DNA from: Flavobacterium limnophilum
Lineage (GTDB): Bacteria; Bacteroidota; Bacteroidia; Flavobacteriales; Flavobacteriaceae
Direction of reading: 5' to 3'
DNA: 64,000 nucleotides
Assembly (NCBI RefSeq): GCF_027111315.2
Contig: NZ_CP114289.2
Location: 4,092,001-4,156,000 of the forward strand
The notes beneath the pieces are model-generated. The model was given only the letters and a program-made list of their open reading frames with translations, ran no database searches and was not told where the DNA came from. The translations under genes were made by a program, and so were the position numbers. The number at the start of each line of letters is the position of its first letter. Within the stretch, counting starts at the first letter, position 1. Positions 1 to 7,097 of the stretch are shown here, in pieces.

Positions 1-2
1 CA

Positions 3-209
3 TCCAATTACAAAAACGGAACATTTTACAGGAAAGGTGATTTGTTAAAATTAGAAGCTATTAGTAAAAATGATTTGCTAGAAATGGCAAACGATTTAGA
101 AGAGAATACAGCAACAATGCCTGCCGAAATTATTTTTTACGATTTAGATGAATTCAATATAAAAAAATATGAAAAAGACCTTTTTGAACAAGTTATTGCT
201 CGGTTTTAG
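3..209 (+). CDS. C-terminal fragment of an unrecognised protein
   Basis: An open frame enters from the left edge and ends at TAG 207-209, giving 68 residues with no start in the window. The fragment is hydrophilic and ends in EQVIARF. I do not recognise a family. Its last 41 bases overlap the start of the next gene in another frame, which suggests the two genes are co-transcribed and translationally linked. The frame is open through the whole visible stretch and its composition looks coding, but nothing more can be said about its role without the upstream part. Confidence 0.55.
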   Translation, partial: SNYKNGTFYRKGDLLKLEAISKNDLLEMANDLEENTATMPAEIIFYDLDEFNIKKYEKDLFEQVIARF

Positions 210-2439
210 TGCCATTTTGCTTTTTGTTTATGGAATCATTTATGCTTGCGCTGGAGGAGACGATTGGGGTTGGTCATTCGATTCTAATTTCACGCCAGAA
301 GCTTTTGTGGACAAATCCTATACGCCATTATTTTTGTCGCAATATTTCTTTTATACAGGTTTTGATACCGAGCATAATTCGAGATTCAATGACGAAATTG
401 TTCAAGACTGGGCGGATTTCTTGAAAGGGAAAATGGATGTCAAAACGGTACGTTTCTTTCTTATCGACTCAAGTGCAACCGATATCAAGAAAATACAAGA
501 CTTCTATATAACCCAGAAAAACAATTCCGTTTCCAATAAATGGTCTAAAAAAATAGACTTAAATGATAGACGAATTAGTGGTTTTTTTACTTTTTTATCG
601 CTTTCAAAACAAGTAGAAACTGCCTCAATTAGCGATGGCAACAATTGGTCGTATGAACCGGTTGTACAAAAAACGTTCAACAACATCAAAACGATAAAGA
701 CAATCGAAAATAGATACAATACGGTGTCGGATTTGTTTTTGAAAAATCGTTATTGGTTTCAAACGATTAAAGCTTATTTTTATAATGGTGATCAACAAAC
801 TGCCATTGCTTTTTTTCAAAAAACCGAAAATACAGTGCCAAAAAACACTCTTTACTATCGCGCTTTGGCTTATATAGCAGGAATGAATTATAAAAAGAAA
901 AATTACGCCTTATCAAATTATCAATACAGTCAGGTTTTTGATAAATGCCCAGCAATGCGAGTGGTTTCGGCATATTGTTTTCATCCAAAAGAGGAAAAAG
1001 ACTGGAAAGAATCTTTGAATTTAGCCAAAACCAATGAAGGAAAAGCCGCACTTTGGGCAATTCAAGGCTATTATGGAGACGAAGAAAAAGCCATTGCCGA
1101 AATCTATAATTTGCAACCTAAAAGTGAACATTTGGATTATTTATTGACCCGATTAATTAACAACCAAGAGACTAAAATTGACAATTCTTTCAAAGAAAAA
1201 TCGGTTGTCGAAAACAAGAAAAGAACCAAAGACAGCATTCACAAATCGACGATTGATTTGGTGGTTAAAATCGCACAATCGGACAAAACCGCAAAACCCT
1301 ATTTGTGGAATGTTGCTGCAGGGTATTTGGAAACTTTGAACGGCAATTATGCACAAGCCGACAAGAATTTTGACAAAGCCGAAAGCAAAATGCCTCAAAC
1401 ACCGTTGGCAATCAGTCAAGTTCGTCTGCTTCGATTCGTGAATAATTTGAGTAAAATAGAGAAGATAGGTTCCAATAATGAAAAAACAATTCTAAAAGAT
1501 TTGACTTGGTTGTACAACGAAACACCTAAAAATAATATTGAAAATTTTCGATATTATAATGCGACAGCTTGGAGCAAAAAATACCTGTCGGCATTGTATA
1601 AATCGCAAAAAAATGAAGTAATGGCGGAGTTGTTTGACAGAGACAATAACTTTTATGACAATGAAGAGAATTTGAAAGCCATGAAGGTTTTTTTGTCCAA
1701 AAACAATAAAACCGAAATAGAAAAAATTGGCGTTGGTGTTTATGATGTGACACTTGACGACATCAATAATTATCAGGCGGTAGTTGCCACATTTGCCAAT
1801 AAAATTCCAGAAGCAATCGAGTTTATGCAAAAAACAAATAAACTACAAGAAACAAAATTTTACGGAAATCCATTCAACGGTAGCATCAAAGATTGTCACG
1901 ATTGCGACCACGTTGCTTATCAAAAGAAGAAATATTCGCAAATCGATTTCTTGAATACCATAAAAACGATGCAGGAGAATGTTGCCAAAGGCGAAGATGT
2001 TCATGCCAATTTATTGTTGCTTGGAAATGCGTTTTACAATATCACCCATTATGGAAATGCGAGAATATTTCACGAAACAAACATCACTGGATATGGGTAT
2101 AGTTCGTATGATTTTAGGGATAAAATTAGAGATATGATTGCCGATTGTTCGCTGGCAAAAATGTATTATCAAAAAGCGTTAGCTGTCGCAAAAACCAACG
2201 AACAAAAAGCAAAATGCTATTATATGATTGCCAAATGCGAGCGAAATGAGTATTATAATAATCAGTATGATCCAAACAAAGACAGTTGGGAGAACCAATA
2301 TGCCCTAAGAAGTTCCAAAATCAATTTTATCGCTTGGGATGGATTTAAAATATTGAAAAGAGACTATTCAAACACAAAATATTACCAAGAAGTAATCAAT
2401 GAATGTGGCTATTTTAGAACCTTTGTGTCTCAAAATTAA
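169..2439 (+). CDS. Predicted TPR-like cell-envelope lipoprotein, function unknown
   Basis: A 756-residue protein starting MKKTFLNKLLLGFSAILLF, a clear export signal, followed by IYAC at residues 24-27, which can serve as a lipoprotein cleavage site although Tyr at -2 is unusual. The body is rich in helices of the form ALAYIAGMNY, ALSNYQYSQVF and AKMYYQKALAVA, which resemble degenerate tetratricopeptide repeats. No catalytic motif is visible. It overlaps the upstream gene by 41 bases, so the two probably form an operon. A role as a protein-binding scaffold in the periplasm or outer membrane is inference only; the lipoprotein call is moderately supported. Confidence 0.75.
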   Translation: MKKTFLNKLLLGFSAILLFVYGIIYACAGGDDWGWSFDSNFTPEAFVDKSYTPLFLSQYFFYTGFDTEHNSRFNDEIVQDWADFLKGKMDVKTVRFFLIDSSATDIKKIQDFYITQKNNSVSNKWSKKIDLNDRRISGFFTFLSLSKQVETASISDGNNWSYEPVVQKTFNNIKTIKTIENRYNTVSDLFLKNRYWFQTIKAYFYNGDQQTAIAFFQKTENTVPKNTLYYRALAYIAGMNYKKKNYALSNYQYSQVFDKCPAMRVVSAYCFHPKEEKDWKESLNLAKTNEGKAALWAIQGYYGDEEKAIAEIYNLQPKSEHLDYLLTRLINNQETKIDNSFKEKSVVENKKRTKDSIHKSTIDLVVKIAQSDKTAKPYLWNVAAGYLETLNGNYAQADKNFDKAESKMPQTPLAISQVRLLRFVNNLSKIEKIGSNNEKTILKDLTWLYNETPKNNIENFRYYNATAWSKKYLSALYKSQKNEVMAELFDRDNNFYDNEENLKAMKVFLSKNNKTEIEKIGVGVYDVTLDDINNYQAVVATFANKIPEAIEFMQKTNKLQETKFYGNPFNGSIKDCHDCDHVAYQKKKYSQIDFLNTIKTMQENVAKGEDVHANLLLLGNAFYNITHYGNARIFHETNITGYGYSSYDFRDKIRDMIADCSLAKMYYQKALAVAKTNEQKAKCYYMIAKCERNEYYNNQYDPNKDSWENQYALRSSKINFIAWDGFKILKRDYSNTKYYQEVINECGYFRTFVSQN

Positions 2440-2442
2440 CCA

Positions 2443-3126
2443 TCAAGAATGTGCCATTGCCATACAAACAATACTGATTTTTGCGCCGGGAATTTTCAAT
2501 AAGGCGTGTGAACAAGCTTCTAGAGTAGAACCGGTCGTGAGCACGTCATCAATCAGCAAGAAATGTTTGCCGTGGTCTTTTTCAGTAAAAGTAACGTCGA
2601 AAATGGTGTCGATGCCTTCGCTTCGGTTTAAGAAACTTTTTCGGGATTGGGTTTTCGAGTAAATGTTTCGAACCAATATATTGGGATTATAAGGGATATT
2701 CAAACCGTTGGAAAGCGTTGTTCCAAAATTAGTCACCTGATTGTAACCTCTTTCTCGTAGTTTTCTTTTGTGCAAAGGCACCGGAATAATTTCATCAGCG
2801 GATTGCAGTATTTCTAGGTTTTTCAAATCATCGGCGTACCATTCGCCCAAAACAGTGCCAATTTCTTCTTGACCTTTGTATTTCAAGTTGTGGATTAATT
2901 CCTGGACGATTCCCTTTTTGTGAAAATACAACAATGCCGAAGTATGTTCGACAGGAATTCGACCGTAAAATTTCTTGAAAGCCTCGTTTTCGGGATTCAA
3001 ATGATGATTGGTTAGCGGAATATTGTGTCGGCAAAGCGTGCAAATCACGTTTTCATTAGATACCAAAAACGAATGACAACCCGCACAAACGGGAGGAAAA
3101 AATAGATTGATAATGCTTTTCAACAT
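2443..3126 (-). CDS. comF: ComF family phosphoribosyltransferase-like protein
   Basis: The protein has 227 residues, the usual length for the ComF family. The N-terminus carries a four-Cys zinc-ribbon-like cluster (C14, C17, C29, C32), the middle has EIIPVPLHKRKLRERGYNQ, and the C-terminus has the PRPP-binding loop LLIDDVLTTGST. ComF proteins help single-stranded DNA entry in naturally competent bacteria, but in many Bacteroidota the protein is present without proven competence. It is convergent with the TPR-like gene, their stops only 3 bases apart, and is divergent from glycyl-tRNA synthetase. Family assignment is strong; function in DNA uptake is inferred. Confidence 0.9.
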   Translation of the reverse strand: MLKSIINLFFPPVCAGCHSFLVSNENVICTLCRHNIPLTNHHLNPENEAFKKFYGRIPVEHTSALLYFHKKGIVQELIHNLKYKGQEEIGTVLGEWYADDLKNLEILQSADEIIPVPLHKRKLRERGYNQVTNFGTTLSNGLNIPYNPNILVRNIYSKTQSRKSFLNRSEGIDTIFDVTFTEKDHGKHFLLIDDVLTTGSTLEACSHALLKIPGAKISIVCMAMAHS

Positions 3127-3207
3127 AAAAACTACATTTTTTCATAAAAATAGCAAAATCAACGCTTCAAACTTCAAAAATGTTTCTTTTTTTAAGTTCA
3201 CTTTTTA

Positions 3208-3215
3208 TATTTTTG
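3208..3215 (+). promoter_or_regulatory. Bacteroidota -7 element for glycyl-tRNA synthetase
   Basis: TATTTTTG fits the TAnnTTTG consensus and ends only 7 bases before the ATG at 3223, so the transcript would have almost no leader. No convincing -33 TTG is seen at the expected distance. Confidence 0.5.
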
Positions 3216-3222
3216 CACCACT

Positions 3223-4764
3223 ATGGCAAAACAAGAAGATTTATTTAAGAATGTAATTTCGCACGCAAAAGAATACGGATTTATTTTTCCGTCAAGCGAA
3301 ATATACGATGGTTTAAGTGCAGTCTATGATTATGCACAAAACGGAGTAGAATTAAAAAAGAACATACGCGAATATTGGTGGAAAGCAATGGTTCAAATGA
3401 ACGACAACATTGTTGGATTGGACGCGGCAATATTGATGCACCCAACAACTTGGAAAGCATCTGGTCACGTTGACGCCTTCAATGATCCATTGATAGACAA
3501 CAAAGATTCCAAAAGAAGATACAGAGCCGATGTCTTGATTGAAGATTATGCCGAAAAGCTGAATCTAAAAGCGAAAAAAGAAATCGAAAAGGCAAAAACT
3601 CGTTTTGGCGACGCTTTCAACGAACAAGAATTCATCACGACCAACGCAAGAGTGGTGGAATATCTTGCCAAAGAAAGAGAAATTCTGGAAAGAATGGGAC
3701 GTTCTTTGGGAGCTGGAGACTTGGAAGATGTCAAAGCATTAATCGAAGAATTGGAAATTGCTTGTCCGGAATCAGGTTCCAGAAATTGGACTGAGGTGCG
3801 TCAATTCAACTTGATGTTCGGTACCAAACTAGGAGCTTCTGCAGATACGGCAATGGATTTATACTTGCGTCCAGAAACCGCACAAGGTATTTTTGTTAAC
3901 TTCTTGAATGTTCAAAAATCAGGAAGAATGAAAGTTCCTTTTGGAATTGCTCAAACTGGAAAAGCGTTCAGGAATGAAATCGTTGCCAGACAATTCATCT
4001 TCCGTATGCGTGAATTTGAACAAATGGAAATGCAATTTTTTGTTCAACCAGGCAAAGAAATGCAATGGTACGAACACTGGAAAACGGCTCGTTTGAACTG
4101 GCATTTATCTCTTGGATTAGGAAAAGAGAATTACCGTTTTCACGATCACGAAAAATTGGCACACTATGCAAATGCTGCTGCCGATATAGAGTTTAATTTC
4201 CCTTTTGGATTCAAGGAGTTGGAAGGAATTCACTCTCGAACTGATTTCGATTTAAAAGCACATGAACAATATTCCGGTAGAAAATTACAGTATTTTGATG
4301 CTGAATTGAACCAAAACTATGTTCCTTATGTAGTGGAAACTTCTGTTGGTTTGGACAGAATGTTCTTGGCGGTTTTCGCCACTTCTTTGAAAGAAGAAAC
4401 TTTGGAAGATGGTTCAACCAGAACAGTTTTGAAATTACCAGCGGTTTTAGCACCAACAAAAGCAGCTGTTTTGCCATTGGTTAAAAAAGATGGATTGCCA
4501 GAAATCGCACACAAAATCATTGATGATTTGCGTTGGGATTTCAATGTGGCTTATGATGAAAAAGATGCTGTAGGTCGTCGTTATAGAAGACAAGATGCAT
4601 TGGGAACTCCTTTCTGTATTACTGTAGATCATCAAACTGTCGAAGACCAAACGGTAACCATTCGTCACAGAGACACAATGAAACAAGATCGTGTTGCTAT
4701 TGCTGATTTGAAATCAATTATCGAAAATGAAGTTTCGATGAAAAATTGGTTGATGAAAATGTAA
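3223..4764 (+). CDS. glyQS: Glycyl-tRNA synthetase, single-chain class II type
   Basis: A 513-residue class II aminoacyl-tRNA synthetase that charges tRNA-Gly. It is the homodimeric alpha2 type, not the two-subunit glyQ/glyS type. Visible class II features are motif 2 in GKAFRNEIVARQFIFRMREF and motif 3 around ETSVGLDRMFLA, followed by the C-terminal anticodon-binding domain with AVLPLVKKDGLPEIA and VGRRYRRQDALGTPFCITVD. The ATG is immediately downstream of a -7 element. The gene stands alone and ends at a strong terminator shared with the convergent barrel gene. Confidence 0.96.
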   Translation: MAKQEDLFKNVISHAKEYGFIFPSSEIYDGLSAVYDYAQNGVELKKNIREYWWKAMVQMNDNIVGLDAAILMHPTTWKASGHVDAFNDPLIDNKDSKRRYRADVLIEDYAEKLNLKAKKEIEKAKTRFGDAFNEQEFITTNARVVEYLAKEREILERMGRSLGAGDLEDVKALIEELEIACPESGSRNWTEVRQFNLMFGTKLGASADTAMDLYLRPETAQGIFVNFLNVQKSGRMKVPFGIAQTGKAFRNEIVARQFIFRMREFEQMEMQFFVQPGKEMQWYEHWKTARLNWHLSLGLGKENYRFHDHEKLAHYANAAADIEFNFPFGFKELEGIHSRTDFDLKAHEQYSGRKLQYFDAELNQNYVPYVVETSVGLDRMFLAVFATSLKEETLEDGSTRTVLKLPAVLAPTKAAVLPLVKKDGLPEIAHKIIDDLRWDFNVAYDEKDAVGRRYRRQDALGTPFCITVDHQTVEDQTVTIRHRDTMKQDRVAIADLKSIIENEVSMKNWLMKM

Positions 4765-4784
4765 TCACACATTCATTCATATAA

Positions 4785-4814
4785 AAAAAGGCTTCTCAAT
4801 CGAGAAGCCTTTTT
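4785..4814. terminator. Bidirectional rho-independent terminator
   Basis: Stem GGCTTCTC (4790-4797) pairs perfectly with GAGAAGCC (4802-4809) across loop AATC, with A-tract and T-tract flanks. It lies between two convergent genes and can end transcripts from both. Confidence 0.9.
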
Positions 4815-4826
4815 AGTGTGTTTTAA

Positions 4827-5351
4827 TTAAAATCGGTAGCCTAATGTTATTCCACCACGTCCGACTATTTCAAAATCGGAATCGCTGCTATTGAACAAGT
4901 TTCGGCCTACGCCTCCGTTTATTTCAAAGACAAACCCTTTTTGGGTTACCCATTTTGCTCCTAATCCAAAACCAAGAGCGAAATCAGTTCTAGTAACATC
5001 ATTAAAACTTGAATAGTTGTTTGCTTCATTATAAATGGAGTCATCATAAGAATTTAACATTCCAAAACCCTCTACAAAAAATCCTGCGGCTGGTTTTTTG
5101 CCAAAATAAAAGCGGTAATAAGGAGTGAGGCTAAAATTCACGTCGATTTCATTCTCATAAGGTACAAATAGTGAAACTCCAACTCCGGATTCTTCATTAA
5201 GTAATCGCTCATAAGTGACTTCTAAGGCACCAGCTACTAAAAATAGTGCATTTCCTTTAATTTCATTTTTTTTAAAATCGACTTTTTTTTCCTCCTGACT
5301 GTAGCCAAAAGTAAATATGGATGAACATAGTACTATTAAAATTTTTTTCAT
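4827..5351 (-). CDS. Small outer-membrane beta-barrel protein
   Basis: The 174-residue product begins with a signal peptide (MKKILIVLCSSIFTFGYSQ, cleavage likely after the SQ region) and continues as alternating strands rich in aromatic and glycine residues, ending in LGYRF, the aromatic C-terminus expected for insertion by the BAM complex. It resembles the small OmpW/DUF3575-like barrels common in Flavobacteria. There is no sign of an enzymatic motif. It is transcribed alone from a -7 element at 5366-5373. Barrel assignment is firm; the specific role is unknown. Confidence 0.75.
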   Translation of the reverse strand: MKKILIVLCSSIFTFGYSQEEKKVDFKKNEIKGNALFLVAGALEVTYERLLNEESGVGVSLFVPYENEIDVNFSLTPYYRFYFGKKPAAGFFVEGFGMLNSYDDSIYNEANNYSSFNDVTRTDFALGFGLGAKWVTQKGFVFEINGGVGRNLFNSSDSDFEIVGRGGITLGYRF

Positions 5352-5365
5352 TTGTATATTTTTTT

Positions 5366-5373
5366 CAAATATA
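5366..5373 (-). promoter_or_regulatory. Bacteroidota -7 element for the barrel gene
   Basis: On the minus strand this reads TATATTTG, matching TAnnTTTG, 14 bases before the ATG at 5351. No clear -33 box. Confidence 0.45.
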
Positions 5374-5674
5374 TAGAATTTTTCTGATTGTTATAATGGT
5401 TTTGAAGTTAATTTAAAAGGGTGTTAAATTGTTTTCTTGTCGGTACTTTATCGGATTTATTTGCAGTTTGTTTTAATGTATTAACAATTAGTTCTATAAA
5501 TATTAACAATACATAGGGGAAAAGGTGTAAATGTTTATTTTTATCCTGTTAAACAAGTTTGTTGTAAAATTGAAGTTTAGTTTGATTAGTTTTCCCAAAC
5601 TACCTGCTTAATATTTTAAAGTATTTCACTTAAAATGTCTAATGTTGTGCCTAACAAATTAGGACAAAACATTG
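5374..5674. other. Gene-free AT-rich spacer upstream of the LytTR gene
   Basis: With the minus-strand promoter this makes a 323-base gap between the barrel gene and the LytTR gene. I see no reading frame of note and no RNA gene. It holds the paired TATTAACAAT direct repeat annotated separately, and presumably the LytTR gene promoter, but no good TAnnTTTG element was found on the plus strand. Confidence 0.5.
5479..5510 (+). promoter_or_regulatory. Candidate operator: TATTAACAAT direct repeat, 22-bp spacing
   Basis: TATTAACAAT occurs at 5479-5488 and again at 5501-5510, identical over 10 bases and 22 bases apart start to start, i.e. two helical turns. LytTR-domain proteins are known to bind pairs of direct repeats about two turns apart, and the gene downstream encodes such a protein, so self-regulation is plausible. 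This is inference from spacing; AT-rich DNA can produce such repeats by chance. Confidence 0.35.
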
Positions 5675-6511
5675 ATGAATTATCCGTATATCATTATTGA
5701 CGACAATCAAGAAAGTGTTTTGAAAACTAAAGCAATAGCCGACGGTTTTTCGGAGCTGCTCTTCGTGGCTTCGGCCAATAATTATGCGGATGGTTTAAAT
5801 CTTGTCTTAGAACATACTCCAAAAATAATTTTTCTCGAAATTGATCCAGCCGACAAAGCGAGTAATTTGTCATTGGCACTTATCAATGAATTGTATCGTT
5901 ATTTGAAGGTTGTTCCTAAAATCATAATTACGACAATCAAGAAAGATTTGGCTTTTGATGCCATACAATACGAGGTGGCCGATTATATGATCAAGCCGGT
6001 GCAACGTATTGATTTGGTAAAATCTCTTTTAAAATTAAAAAAATCGACTGGGGAAGACGAGGTTTTTTTTACCCGGACAGCAGACCTTGACAACTCTTCA
6101 AAACTTCAAGAAGCGCAAACGCCAGATTCTTTGGTGTCAGTAGGGGTTCAAAATAGTGAATCACCTCTTATATTATGCGTCAAGTCCTATGGTGATTACA
6201 GGTATATTGACACCAGAGATATTTCTTACTTACAAGCCGACAATAATTCTACGGACATTTACCTAAATAATGGTGAAATGATTACGGCTTTCAAAACATT
6301 GAAGCATTTTGAAGGTGTTTTGCCTCATCCTTTTGTCCGAATCCACAACAGTTATATTGTAAACCGCAATTGTATTTCCAGAATCCACACAGGAAATGCG
6401 GTATGTTACATTAAAAACACCACTGTAAAAGTCCCGTTTTCCAAATCTTATAAGCCAAATGTGGATGTAATTATTTCTGATTTTGCCAATGGTAATTATC
6501 TGGAAATTTAA
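5675..6511 (+). CDS. LytTR-family response regulator with Glu at the phosphoacceptor site
   Basis: The N-terminal receiver domain (about 1-125) keeps the acidic pair D9-D10 and the conserved Lys in DYMIKPV, but the phosphoacceptor position reads FLEI (E55) where FLDI is expected. The C-terminal LytTR DNA-binding domain (about 168-275) is well formed: RYIDTRDISYLQAD, then FVRIHNSYIVNRNCI and VPFSKSYK. E55 may mimic a phosphorylated state, so the protein may act without a kinase. I place the start at ATG 5675; a TTG directly upstream is also in frame. A 42-bp-repeat gene and a kinase/regulator pair follow. Confidence 0.85.
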   Translation: MNYPYIIIDDNQESVLKTKAIADGFSELLFVASANNYADGLNLVLEHTPKIIFLEIDPADKASNLSLALINELYRYLKVVPKIIITTIKKDLAFDAIQYEVADYMIKPVQRIDLVKSLLKLKKSTGEDEVFFTRTADLDNSSKLQEAQTPDSLVSVGVQNSESPLILCVKSYGDYRYIDTRDISYLQADNNSTDIYLNNGEMITAFKTLKHFEGVLPHPFVRIHNSYIVNRNCISRIHTGNAVCYIKNTTVKVPFSKSYKPNVDVIISDFANGNYLEI

Positions 6512-6690
6512 AAAACAACCATCTACCCTAATTTGATGGTCATTTACTATCAAACGACCACATTCTACCACAAACGCCTGTTTTTGCTGCTCAAATCGAG
6601 ATAGGTGACGTAGTTTTACATCGTGATTCAGTGATAGATACGAGTCATTTAACAAAGTAAAACGTATAACAATATAAAACCCCAAGTATT
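6512..6690. other. Leader region of the repeat-protein gene
   Basis: No gene is seen in these 179 bases. Two CTACC motifs (6523-6527, 6565-6569) and a TATAACAAT close to the LytTR repeat sequence (6665-6673) are present, but none makes a convincing operator. Length suggests a regulated leader or promoter region. Confidence 0.25.
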
Positions 6691-6972
6691 ATGAAAAAAT
6701 CAATTTTTGCAATCGGATTTTTGTCTTTAGTGATGATATTAACATCATTTACTACAACTGAAACTAAAAAAGTAGCTGTAAATAATAATGTGACTTTACA
6801 GGCTGCTGGTCAAGGAGCTGTTGGAGGTAGTGTGAGATTAGATGCAGCAGGACAAGGTGCTGTAGGTGGAAGTGTGAGATTGGATGCAGCAGGTCAAGGA
6901 GCTGTAGGTGGAAGTGTGAGATTGGATGCAGCAGGTCAAGGAGCTGTAGGTGGAAGTGTGAGGTTGGATTAA
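6691..6972 (+). CDS. Small secreted protein of four 14-residue repeats
   Basis: The 93-residue product has a signal peptide (residues 1 to about 23, MKKSIFAIGFLSLVMILTSF), a short linker, then four copies of (Q/D)AAGQGAVGGSVRL at residues 37-50, 51-64, 65-78 and 79-92, with a final Asp. Repeats are almost identical in protein and DNA. No Cys, no catalytic residues. The glycine-rich repeats with one Arg per unit would suit a structural or surface-adhesive peptide, or a multicopy peptide precursor; both are inference. It sits between a LytTR gene and a sensor kinase pair and has its own terminator. I do not recognise a family. Confidence 0.75.
   Translation: MKKSIFAIGFLSLVMILTSFTTTETKKVAVNNNVTLQAAGQGAVGGSVRLDAAGQGAVGGSVRLDAAGQGAVGGSVRLDAAGQGAVGGSVRLD
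6799..6966 (+). repeat. Four tandem 42-bp coding repeats
   Basis: Units lie at 6799-6840, 6841-6882, 6883-6924 and 6925-6966. Units 3 and 4 differ by a single base; unit 1 is the most diverged. Each unit is a multiple of three, so copy-number change keeps the reading frame. Confidence 0.95.
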
Positions 6973-7005
6973 TTTAAATGAAAAAGTAATATTATAATAT
7001 ATCAT

Positions 7006-7034
7006 AGGCTATCAATTTTTGATAGCCTTTTTTT
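7006..7034 (+). terminator. Rho-independent terminator after the repeat-protein gene
   Basis: AGGCTATCAA (7006-7015) pairs perfectly with TTGATAGCCT (7019-7028) around a TTT loop and runs into seven T. Confidence 0.92.
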
Positions 7035-7069
7035 ATGTCAATAGTTTTATTTTAGTATTTTTGATGAAA

Positions 7070-7097
7070 TTGAAAAGCAACTATTGAAAAGCAACTA
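7070..7097 (+). repeat. 14-bp tandem duplication at the start of the sensor kinase gene
   Basis: TTGAAAAGCAACTA occurs twice without a gap, at 7070-7083 and 7084-7097. With one copy removed, ATG 7064 would read MKLKSNYSILISL straight into the kinase frame. With two copies, ATG 7064 ends at TGA 7085-7087 after seven codons. Confidence 0.9.

Noticed and set aside
6512..6690. CTACC pair as a LytTR operator
   Set aside because: Spacing of 42 bp and weak similarity of the flanks do not fit known LytTR site pairs.
6799..6966. Four 42-bp repeats as a CRISPR array
   Set aside because: Units are directly adjacent with no spacers, in frame, and encode protein repeats.
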